From Ulota crispa (Eukaryota > Streptophyta > Bryopsida > Orthotrichales > Orthotrichaceae): 64,000 nucleotides of DNA. The notes beneath the pieces were generated by a model. That model made no database searches. It worked only from the letters and a program-made list of their open reading frames with translations, and was not told where the DNA came from. Where the stretch lies: the NCBI GenBank assembly GCA_963920765.1, contig OY987247.1:20556471-20620470 (forward strand), given 5' to 3'. Numbering within the stretch: the stretch's first letter is position 1; every line of letters starts with the position of its first letter. Shown piece by piece: positions 48,895 to 59,262 of this stretch. A program made the translations under genes and the position numbers.

Positions 48895-50359
48895 TTCTCT
48901 CTATGTCATTTCACTGAATGTTAAGGATTTAGGGTAGCAATTCAAAAAATGCCTACACTTCAGCTCACAATTGCTTATATCAATGCCTAAGATGACACCA
49001 CAGATACATCAACTGCTGAACTTGACATTTCTATGAATATCCACATAGTTTAAGCCGTGTACTCCATGACATCCAATTACATGCTCTTACTAACATCTAT
49101 TGTGTCTATTGGAGCATCTCATTAAACATAATTTCTTAGTAGTGAGAAGAATGGACGTTCTTTACACAACTAGACTAACATTGTCATAGATGTGCCGTTG
49201 ACCACATTGTAATGTCTTCAATGTCATTCCCAATACGCATTATAATAAATTATCATCCTACTATACTCTACAAGGTTTATGACCAAGAGTGAGAGCCAAG
49301 CAAGAATAATATCCATGACATAAAATGTAATCTAATGCATACCTCAAGGTTCTATGTGAACATAAAGTCATCCGGCTCTAAAACTCAGATTCCACATGTA
49401 AAGCTAAGCTTCTTCTTCTACTAGAATAAATCTAATGTTGTGCTGGATGTTGATTCAGATGTCAAATTGACATTTGCGCTATCAGGTATGATGCACTTGC
49501 AATGCTGCACATGGCGTCCACTAAAATATCAGCTCCATTAGAAATAACATGCACATGAACACATAATTGCTGCCCTCAACATTTCTACAAAAAAAATATC
49601 AAGTCTTCATACTCACTTACATTCCATGCAAAAGGCTTCACTTCTTCTTAGACTTGTCTTTTTTGTTACAATTGCACTTGCCGCTATGATGTCACTCATT
49701 ATATATAGTCTTCAAGGATTCCTTGCTGCTGCAAGCAAATGTCATCACAATTAATAGTAATAAACAATGTAGATCAAAACTTCTGAATCAACATGATGAG
49801 TTATCAAAGATGTCTATTGAAGCCTTTTCCTTGACGTCAGCCTAAACTTATAAATGTCTTAAAGGACATTTCAATCACCATCAATATGTCCAAACAAACA
49901 TTCACTAGACATTGTTTACCTGCTTTGACACTACTACGTCAACATCCTTAATTGCATCTTTTATTGGGTGTGTGCTGAATTCTAGTATTACATTGTTGCA
50001 CTATCTGCATCTCCTTCATTCTGTCACCACCATGTCTTTCTTGTTGGCAATGTTCTCCTACAAGTGCCCTAATTCTGCACCCCCAATTCCAAACCCACCC
50101 CTCCATCTACCAATGCACTTCCACTCACAAACTCCACCTTTTGCCTACTAGTGTTGGCAATTTTCAACTCTCTCCTCTCCATCTCAGCCTCCTCAACTCT
50201 TCCATTTGCTAGTTGCTAGTTTTGTCTTCTTCCTTGTGCTTGTGCAGTGTTTAGGGCTTGTACACTTGCAACTAAATCCTTCAAGATGGCTTCAAAGAAA
50301 GATTGTATAGCCACCATAACCAATGACAAGTTCAAAATTGAACCTTGCCCAATTCCTAT

Positions 50360-50854
50360 CTTAGCTCAAATCTTTTCGCAACATCTTTGTCAAGCTCTTC
50401 ATGTGCTCTTGCTTTCTTGCCCTCCATCTGCTTGAACTTCTTCTTGATCTCATCACTAATTTCATTCTCATAGGGTTCCTTATCAAATAGCTTGACCTAG
50501 AACAAAGAAATCCATGTCAATATTGAACAAAACATCTTTATAGACATTCATGACATCTCATACAAGGTTCAGATGCTAAATAAGATGTCATGTTAAACAC
50601 AAAAATGAACCAACTTGTATAGCATACAACATCAAAAAAACTATAAAATGCACATGACAAACTTTTAGGACATCCAACATGACATGAATGGACACATATC
50701 TCACCAACATTTAAGTGACAGATGTTCTTAGCGTGTTCATCTTTGTTGCATTTGCCCCCTTCTTTTTTGATATCAACTGCATTTGCTCATATTTCACTTA
50801 AGATTGCTTTGTCATACATTTTTCCACCAAAGTCTTCCACTGTTGATTGATGAC
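50360..50854 (-). pseudogene. Transposase_24-like exon pair on the minus strand
   Basis: An exon after CAG (AG at 50856-50855) reads VINQQWKTLVEKCMTKQS, a stop, VKYEQMQLISKKKGANATKM and ends near a donor TTG|GTGAGA at about 50705. A second exon after TTGTTCTAG (near 50507) reads VKLFDKEPYENEISDEIKKK, FKQMEGKKARAHEELDKDVA, KRFELR before a TAG. The QWKTLVEK...K-N-A/T-K layout resembles the plant Transposase_24 (Ptta/En/Spm) segment and the second exon a coiled coil. That would make the surrounding gene a CACTA accessory ORF. The match is by eye and weak. Confidence 0.42.
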
Positions 50855-52400
50855 CTGTGAGTCCCAAGATTAACAACTTGATTGAAAAGTTCACTTTTTT
50901 ATTTTTATTTTGCATTTTTAGCAAGAAAAAGCGTAAAAAATACCTAAAAAGTAGTTTAAGCTAAATTTATAAATAGTTAAATGTACATAAATATCCCCTA
51001 TACTTTTATTATATATTTCCTACTTTTTTGTAAATTAAAAGTAGTTAAAAAAAATAAAACTATAAATAGCATGATAGATAAAGCCAACTTTAAATTGGCA
51101 ATGATTTAAAGAAGTTGGACTAAAAAAAAAGTTTGCTTAAATGTTGTAGAAATCCATGGAAGGTTCCACAAAAATTTCCAGAAAGTTTTAATAGTTAGAT
51201 TTTTTGCACCAAGTGATCAACCACTGGAATTAACAACGGAATTTTTCTAGAAAATTCTCAATTAGCAGTAAAAATTTCACAAAAAATTAGAATAAGTTAT
51301 TTTGTGTTAATAAGACACTCCAACAAATCTAGAAGCATTTCAAGCGTGAGAACTACCTCAACAAGCAACAACAAACAACTTAAACAGCTCCACGAGCAGG
51401 AAATGTATTGACCGCGATTTTGGGAGACTTTAAAGTCCAAATTTGGCAAAAAAAGAGTGTTTTTCTTTTTTCTCAAACCTTTTGAAAAAGTTGGTAAAGT
51501 GGAAATTTTGAAAAAAAATAAAATCCAAAATTTGGAATTTTACCTTCCATATTTTGACCAATTTTAAACTTTTTAAGTTCTAACTATCAGAATTAAAAGT
51601 TTTGGTGTTAAAACCAACTAATTGTGGCATTCTAAAGCCTATGGCACCGTTTGTTTGTGATTTGGAGTTTTTTTCAAAAGTTAGCTTATAACTCTAAATT
51701 GCTATTATTAGAAAGTTCAAGAATTGGAAGAAAATAGAGTAGGAGACCAAAGACTACTCTATGGATGGATAAAAATCCTTGGAGGATTAGTTTATAGTAC
51801 CTCCATTCTCTTTCTTTCTCACCTCCTTGTTTTCATTTGGTTAGTTTGCAATTTCAAAGTTTTGAGTTTTTCTTTGTACTTATAATGTGTTTTTTGAGGT
51901 CTTTTGATGAATTTTACTCCTAGAAGGACTTGGGGGTCCTTTGTAGGCTATTGACATAGAATTTAGAGTCAAATTCTTGTTGCTTGTTGTGTTTATGCTT
52001 TGTGGGTGCAATTAAGACTCATAACTGTTAATTAAAGTCTTAATGTGTCAATTACTAACCACTAGGTAGTTCTTAGTTAAGACCTAGCGATGCCGCTGGT
52101 CAAGAACTCTTAGAGTCCTTGTTATAGGCTTTACTTACCTATTAACTAATGTTGAGATCCTCTTACTAACCTTGTGTGCAAATTAGTATTAAATGTTTAT
52201 TTTGAATGTGTCTTTGTTTTGAATTTTTACTAATCCAGAGGAACCTTTGGCAAATTATTGCCAAAATTAAAGTTGTAACTTTAAAGTTATAAAAATAAAA
52301 ATAAAACCTTTGGCAAATTTTTGCTAGAACTAACAAATTTAATTACAAAATCTTTGTCAATGTGTTAGTTTAGTGGAACCATTAGTACTAACAAAAGAAA

Positions 52401-52455
52401 GTGAGTGAATTAGAAGTGAGTGAGTTGGAAGTGAGTGAGTTGGAAGTAAGTGAGT
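52401..52455. repeat. 15-bp tandem repeat, about 3.7 units
   Basis: Units GTGAGTGA(A/G)TT(A/G)GAA follow each other from 52401, the last one degenerating after GTAAGTGAGTG. A plain minisatellite. Confidence 0.8.
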
Positions 52456-52859
52456 GTATATTAAAATGCATAGTGTTTCAAATTGAGTTGAAAAGTATTA
52501 GTGTTTTAAAGTGAGTTGAGAAACTAGTGATATCTAAGAAAGAGGTGATAGTAATTTGGCTTGAATATGGGTTGAGTGTTCTTAAACACTCATAAACCTC
52601 TCTAGTTGCTGGTTGCTCTTAACAAGCAGGTCGAAGTACCTCCAAAATTGTGCAATAAGCCTAACTGTGGTTAAAAGCTTGTTTACGCAAATTCACATCA
52701 GGTAGAAAAATCCATAATTTTAAAAGAAAATTGTGGATGCTGGAGATCAAAATCCTGACCTCTTGGTAGCCACGCGGCAAGTTAAATTTGGCGGCCAGGT
52801 TGGCAGCCATAGCCAACCACTACTGTGACTAAGGGGCTAAGGCTCGTGTATTTTTACAC

Positions 52860-53045
52860 TTCAAACATCTTCTTCCGATGACCAACAGTGCCAATGGCAA
52901 AAGGACGGACGGAGCGCGAGCAGCGACAAATGAGCCGACAGCAACAGACGTTGACGATAGTAAAAGAAAAGGACAGTGGGATTTGAACCTATGGTTCCTA
53001 GTTTCCACCTAGCATTCCTTCCGTGACCACAAGGCCACCGACTCC
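52860..53045 (-). mobile_element. tRNA-derived SINE-like sequence
   Basis: On the minus strand TGGCCTTGTGGT (53037-53026) matches the RNA polymerase III A box with one mismatch. GGTTCAAATCC (52989-52979) matches the B box with one mismatch. The A-box start to B-box start distance is 48 bp, close to that of tRNA genes. There is no acceptor stem, so it is not a tRNA gene. The 3' body runs to about 52860; its end is not defined and no second copy was seen in this window. Confidence 0.5.
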
Positions 53046-53309
53046 CACGACCGCAGCTCATGTACAAGGTGTGATTGATGGTGTAATTGAACACTTGGAT
53101 CTCCGTTTCCCTCCTCCACTACTACGGCCGTGGCAGCACAAACAACAATTGACGACCACGTTGAGCGGCCGACGACTGCGGATGCTAGCAACCATGCCAG
53201 GAGTCCAAGGCTCTAGGCCACCTTATTTTTAGCATTAAGTCATGTGGTTTGGAATTCTGTTGCTAATTAGGCAAACTTAATTCTGATTAGGAAGTCCATA
53301 ATCAAGGGT

Positions 53310-53378
53310 ACTTAAAAAATAAAAAAATAATAAATAATAAATAATAATAATAATAATAAATAATAATTAATTAAAAAT
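53310..53378. repeat. AT-rich AATAAT microsatellite
   Basis: An imperfect run of AATAAT/AAATAAT units between AAAAAATAAAAAAATAATAA and TTAATTAAAAATT. Simple sequence only. Confidence 0.85.
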
Positions 53379-53990
53379 TAAAAATTGAATTTTCCTTTAT
53401 TGTGGATTTGATTTTGCTTTGCCATGTAGCCCAGAGATGAGGTGTGGATTATGAACAAGGTGAAGATGGAGGTATGACCCTCCATCTTTATTTGAAGTTT
53501 TTTGTCTTTTTATGTTCTGAATTTGAAGTTTTGTTGTCTTCTAAATTGCTAATGGTTAAAATCTTTTAAGCTTGTAAAGAATCTTTTAATTAAAGTTTGT
53601 TCATTGCTTGGAAAGCACTAGTTGAACTAAACGTAATTTCATCCAAATTTTCAGTTTTTTTCTATTTCTATCTCTAGAACGTGGTTGTGTTTACTTTTTC
53701 CTCATGGGTGGAGGAAAAAGTTCTCACATGACCTTTGGCAACTTTGGCAAGTTGTTAATGATCAACTTGTTGAGTTTGAATCACCTGGCAATGAGTAACT
53801 TGGTGATCTTTGGACCTATCTACCTCTTATTGATCTTCTTCTCCTTTGCCTTTTCTAGCAACTCCTACTTTGCAAAAATGTCCAACATCAAACTAACATG
53901 AATAAACCCATAGCAACATGAGTACAAGATTGCAAAGAAAGAACAAAAGAAATCAAAGCTAATGAATAGCACAATTAACACATTGGGGAA

Positions 53991-54488
53991 TTACCTACAT
54001 ACAAATGATGAAGGGTTCTGTGGTTGTCTTTGTTTGTTGGTCCCAATGAAGTTCCAATGGTAAATGCAATCAAGGTCCTTGGAAACAAGAATTATATCTT
54101 GCTCCAAAGTCTTGACCATTGTCCCACATGGGTTATGATTGACTCTAGTCAAAACCTTCTTCTTCTCTTTGACTTTTTGCAAATGTTGTGATCTCTTGAA
54201 AGAATGTCTTTGAGACTTTGGCTTCATTGGTAAAGGTAAAAGATTAGAGTTTAACTCTTCCTCATCCACACTATCCTCATCTACCTCAAAGTCTTCATCC
54301 GCACTCTCTTTAGATTCCTCATCAAAAGGACTACACAATATAGGCACAACATCTAGGTTAACCCTTGAACAACCTTGCGTGCCGCTATGGCCAAAATAGA
54401 GTATTTTTCCCGTATTTAGAGATGTTGTTTTGGATTTTGCTTGGATTTTTGAGGGTTGTGGATTGGTGTTTGTCTCCACCTTTTGCAA
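53991..54488 (-). CDS. Hypothetical protein exon with acidic and basic blocks
   Basis: A 165-codon open frame without stops: GTQGCSRVNLDVVPILCSPF, then an acidic block EESKESADEDFEVDEDSVDE, then basic KPKSQRHSFKRSQHLQKVKE, and TLEQDIILVSKDLDCIYHWN. The alternating acidic/basic layout fits a nuclear protein. No domain is recognised. On the minus strand it lies upstream of the 50.8, 46.4, 45.1 and 43.3-kb fragments. It may be their N-terminal exon. The listed start is only the first in-frame codon; the true start is unknown. Confidence 0.45.
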   Translation of the reverse strand: MQKVETNTNPQPSKIQAKSKTTSLNTGKILYFGHSGTQGCSRVNLDVVPILCSPFDEESKESADEDFEVDEDSVDEEELNSNLLPLPMKPKSQRHSFKRSQHLQKVKEKKKVLTRVNHNPCGTMVKTLEQDIILVSKDLDCIYHWNFIGTNKQRQPQNPSSFVCR

Positions 54489-55033
54489 TGTTTGACATGT
54501 TTTGCAATCGTTTTTCCAACTTTATGAAGCGTTTGTATTGGAGGTGGGCTACAAATATGTAGCTAGAGCATATTTGCGACTTGTGGAGCCCTACGGTGGA
54601 TCCTGGAAATGAACACGTTGCTAAAGCGCCAAAAGCAAGCTCTCTCGTCTAGCTGCTCGGATTCACAATCCGCGTCAAGAAAAGAACGCAAATCAAATTT
54701 GTATCACCGTAGAATTACAATACAGCCAAGATTTTATGGTTCCCTGTGGTCGTTTAAGGATTAAATTAACAATTTCTCTAGTTGTCAACTCAAACATCAA
54801 AGACATGCATGTTGTACTTGTGAGCCAAATTGACATCAACATAAACGTGAAAATAATAACAAACACCCATACAAATGAGCCTGAATGTATACATGAAAAG
54901 TGAAAGTGCAACATTTCTATTATTATAGATGTCTCCATGAACATGTTTGCATCCCCAATTCACCAAACCATTGCATCTCAAAAAACATAAATATCAATGG
55001 AAGAATGGATAACTCCAAAATAAAAACCTATAA

Positions 55034-56995
55034 AATCAATAAAAACCAAAATTTTGATGGTGAATGGTATAAATGCCCCTTCAGCCTATACCTAAACCAA
55101 ATGAAAGCCCAAACTCAAAATAAAAACATACCAACAAAATGACATCATCTATATAACCAACAAAAACCAAAATTTTAGTGGTAATTGGTATATATTCTTC
55201 CCCCCCCTCAAGCCCATCCAAACCAAAAAATAAGCAAACACTCAAAATAAAAAGATTCTAACACATTGACAAGTCACGAAAAAATAAAGAAATTTTTTGG
55301 CTTTCATTTGGGCCAAGCATTCCAATTCAATTTGGAACTCAATGAGAGAAGACACTAACACATACATGAAATCCATTTAATCAATGAAAACCAAAATATG
55401 TAGTGGTAAATGGAAGAAAGGCCCTCCTAGTCCATTCCAACCCAAAAAATTAGCCAAATTTTGAAACTAAAACATTCTACCGCAATGACAAGAACTATAC
55501 AATCAATGCAAACCAAAAATTTTAGTGGTAAATGGTAGAAATGCCTCCTAGTCCATCCCTGACCAAAAAATAAGCCAAATCTTGAAATAAAAATATCCTA
55601 ACACATAGATAGCACCTACATAATCAATGAAAACCACAAAGACTTAGAGGTGAACATTAGAAATGTGCCCTAGCCCATTCCATGTCCAAACATAATCCAA
55701 AACTTAAAAACAGAACATACTATCACATACAAAGAACCTTAATAATTAATAAGAATCAAATTTTGAATGATGGGTGAATGCATGGTTGAGTGGCTCAAAA
55801 ATGTGACAAGCCATAAAAAACTGCACACCTTCAATTTTCAAATGCTTAAAATGTACATTGGCTTTTTTGGCATTTTATGGAGGTGCAAAGGACTTTTGAA
55901 AAACATGAGTGTGACACTTTTTCTGTCTACAAGTTTTTCAAGGACTTTTTAAAGATGATTTAGTTACCTAAGAAAATACAAAGGACTATGATCCTAGTGG
56001 GTATTTGGGTAAAATTTTAAGAAATTACAATATTGTTTTGTAGATGGATAATGAATGTTTGCAAAAGACTATTTAATGCTTTTTTAACCTTGGATTTTAC
56101 GAAGTCCTTTCCTCCTTTATCTTTTATTTTTTTCCTAATTTTTTTTCAACTTGAGGATTTTTCTAAGTTCTAGAAGTGCTTGTAGCAATAAGGACTTTTC
56201 AAATAACTTTGATTGATTTAAGTCTAAGCCCTAGAACACAACTTGCAGTGCGTAATTTAAAAAGTACACATCTGTAATCATTGGGTCATTGATTGAGTTT
56301 ATAAGTTCATTATAGACATGAAAAGGTCACTTAGCCATCCAAACACTTGTTGCAATTGCAAACTAACACTTGAATCAAAAACCTTAAACCCACTTAAGGG
56401 ACTTTGAAAATAGGGACTTTTGCAAAAATTGAGCCACTCAACCTTGCATACACGTCCTAAATGCTTGCCAGCCCATCCAAACCAAAAAATAATCAAACAC
56501 TCAAAATGATAACATACTAATACATGGACAGCTCACTAATGAAAAAACAAAAGAAGATTGTTGGCCTTGCTCAACACCTAGCATTCCAAATCAATCTAGA
56601 CTTGATGACAAAAGACACTAACACATGCAGAGAACCTATATAATCAAATAAAATTAGAATTTCCAATGATGCATGTTCTAAATGTCCCCTAGCCCATCCC
56701 AACCCAAAATATTTGCCAAAATTTGAAAAAAAAACATTTTGACACATGGATAGCACCTTCATAATCAATAAAAACCAGATTTTTTCAATGGCACATGTTT
56801 GAAATGCCCTTAACCCATCCAAAACCAAAAAATTGGCCAAAAAATGGAATATATACATCCTCACACATTGATACAACCTATTTAATTTTTAAAAACCAAA
56901 TTTTTAGTAGTGAATGTCAAAAATGCACCCCAAGTCCATCCAAACCAAAATACAACGTGAAACTCAAATTAAAAACAACACAATATTCATTAAAT
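55034..56995. repeat. Tandem array of 121-122-bp units, about eleven, split by an insertion
   Basis: Units begin at 55034, 55155, about 55270, 55379, 55501, 55622, 55744, about 56534, 56642, 56763 and 56884. Each starts AAT(C/T)AAT-A/G-AAAACCAAA, followed by (A)TTTTAGTGGT(A/G)AATGG(T)A. Then come AAATGCC(C)(C)CTAG(T/C)CCATCC, (A)AACC(A)AAAA and a final block AACA(T/C)...(C)TAACACAT. Divergence between units is substantial. The unit starting at 55744 is interrupted at about 55771 and resumes at about 56455. Confidence 0.8.
55772..56454 (+). mobile_element. GGTTGAGTGGCT inverted-repeat element, copy C, inserted in the tandem array
   Basis: It begins GGGTGAATGCATGGTTGAGT and ends GAGCCACTCAACCTTGCAT near 56450. 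Interior blocks match copies A and B, but it is about 65 bp shorter. It sits inside one 121-bp unit whose two halves (about 27 and 79 bp) add up to nearly one full unit, direct evidence that it inserted after the array formed. Confidence 0.82.
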
Positions 56996-57183
56996 TGGGA
57001 AAATGCAATTCCCAAATTGTACTTCACCTAAATCCAAAAATGTCATTTTAAACCAAATTGGAAGGTATCAAATTCAATCTGAGCCACTAAGATTTTTTCC
57101 CTCACAAATTCCTCCTCTCAGGTGAGGGCACGTGTACCAAAAAAAATGTTGAATTCAATTTAAGGTGATCACCTTAAACCTTG
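56984..57183 (-). repeat. Right arm of inverted repeat pair
   Basis: Reverse complement partner of 42561-42767. It carries the palindrome TTAAGGTGATCACCTTAA (57160-57177) at its outer end and CCCAATTTAATGAATAT at its inner end. Confidence 0.75.
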
Positions 57184-57189
57184 ATACAT

Positions 57190-59260
57190 TTTAGATTGAT
57201 CTAAGTTTTATCATAAATAATATACTAGTATGTGCAACTTTACCAATTTTATTAAATTTAGACAATAGATGCAAAAGTTATAACACTTCAAATTGGAATA
57301 CCAAACTATTAGAAGACACTTTGTGTCCCCTTAGGCAACAATGGGTTAAATGTTTGAGCATGCCATTGTGACAAGTATTGTTTGAAGTGTTTTTGTTGTA
57401 TTTGGAATAAATTCACACCTCTACTACATTTGAAATCAATATAGAAGTTAACAAATAGATCAATAAGATTCTAGTGAGCTATTTGATATCCCAAATTAAA
57501 ATTTTTTATTGGTAGCAATTACCAATTATCAACAATGTATATACTATGCTCTATGGTTGTGTAAGAGCTAATATATCTTCATATATTTTTTACATCTTCA
57601 AAGAATAGAATTATTACACTTGACCATCAACCTTGTAAAAAGGAAATTGGTCTTACGTTAGAGGAAAAATGAGCTGCCCCTATGGGAAGTGGTTGGAGGT
57701 CACAAAAAGCATTTAAATGTAATCTCCTTTTTCAATTAAAAAGAGATTGATCCCCTATAAGATATGTACACTCATAAGCATCAAACTAAGGGTTTTAAAC
57801 ATGATGAATATTGATAAATAGCTAGCAAATTATAGGATCTTATTAGGAATAGAAGAATCAGAAGTTTGCACTTTCAAATGATTTATTTGGATATTGTGAG
57901 AATAAGTTGTGAATTTTTAAAGAGCAAATTGCCATTGCACCCATAACCAATATTACAATTTCATATTCACACGTTGTACATCCTTGTCATTAAATCTATT
58001 CACTTCCACAGATTTTCCAAGATTTCAAAGGTGATAGTTATGGGGATAGTGGTGCTTATGGGTGTACATACCTTACTTGCTTACAAGTACTTAATGAGAG
58101 TAATTTTTTAACAATACCATATTCTTTATGTTTGATGGGTGTCCTTTGATTGGGAATTCTAGTCCTAGTTTATTCTTGTGTCTCACTATAGGTCCCTGCA
58201 TTTGTCATTGTCATGTTATAATATTGTTTTCCATCATCAATCCTTTTGTTATGTACCATGGTACATTTGAGTACTTCACACAAGGTAGAGACCCTTGTGC
58301 AAGTACCTTACCTATGCTTCTCCTACCTCAATAAATAGAATGGTTTTTCAAGGTGTAGGGGCCTTCTCTTGAGCTCATTTTTCCTCTAATGATTTATAAT
58401 TGAAAAATTCATCTAGGAAGGCATATTTGAACACATGACACTTGTACTGTAATGTGATTTACAATACATGTATTCTAATTATCACAAAAGACTTTAATAG
58501 TATTTAATGGTTATAACAAGCACTGTGAACTAGACTTCCAACATTGATAGAAGCACTTGTACTCTAAAAGACAATAAATAACACACTTCAACTTATAGAT
58601 TAAGTTTTACATTCAATAATCAATATGGACTAACAACCAAGCATTAATCTTTCAAAATTAACTATTAACAATGATTGAAGAGATTAGTTATGTATATTTC
58701 ATTATTTTATAACAATTTAAATTTTAATAGAACACTTGCACCTTTCAATATTCAAGTTTAAACTACAGAATTATGAATCTTATGCTGTAAGAAAATATCA
58801 TAAACCATATTCCAAGGACACTGCTGCTTCTAGTACTGACAAATATACAATTTGTGCATTTTTAGATGTATGTAAATTTTATTCAAGCAGGTACATAATT
58901 CAAATTCAAAAGAAGCAACAAAATTGGAGAACTTAAGCAGTTCTAAACTGAACTTCTTATCCATCGCTCCTCATGCTTTCAAATATTTCATTAAACACAA
59001 GCCTCTTCTTAACTATAATATACACTACAGAGCAGGCCCAATCTAGCTTCCAATAGGGATAAGATTCGGAATACACGAAGATCTTTTATCTTGTCACGGG
59101 ACGCTATGTTCAGACCAGCGAGAGTTCTTATATTGAAAAAGGTAGCGTTTAGGAATTGAGTTCATGTTCCGCATTCTTATGAGATACCTATCACTCAATA
59201 CTGCAGTAGTTTGATAACAAAACCAAAACAGCAAAATGACGGAGTACGTCTATGCACCGA
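57190..59260. other. Spacer between the repeat region and LHP1
   Basis: No coding-like frame or repeat was recognised. The last ~300 bp before 59263 probably include the 3' untranslated region of the LHP1 gene (minus strand). The base composition becomes less AT-rich from about 59 kb. Confidence 0.5.
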
Positions 59261-59262
59261 AT

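Larger units (their letters stand above)
42561..57183. mobile_element. Candidate 14.6-kb composite transposon bounded by ~200-bp inverted arms
   Basis: Left arm 42561-42767 and right arm 56984-57183 are related in inverted orientation. Both begin AAGGTTT(G/A)(G/A)GGTGATCACC. Both contain CCTCACCT(A/G)AGAGG, GGAATTTGTGAGGGAAAAAA, TCTTAGTGGCT(T/C)AGA, GAATTTGATAC and end at CCCAATTTAATG(G/A)ATAT. The interior holds minus-strand exon fragments (54.5 to 43.1 kb), two copies of the GGTTGAGTGGCT element, a CACTAGAAGAAA element, a 121-bp tandem array near the right end and a SINE-like sequence. Alternatively the two arms are independent copies of a shorter repeat and the interval is not one element. 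Confidence 0.45.

Noticed and set aside
52979..53045. A genuine tRNA gene on the minus strand
   Set aside because: A and B boxes are present, but no acceptor stem, anticodon stem or 3' end can be paired. Interpreted as a tRNA-derived SINE-like sequence.
42561..57183. LTR retrotransposon spanning this interval
   Set aside because: The flanking arms are inverted rather than direct. No gag, protease, reverse transcriptase or integrase blocks were seen in any frame I read.
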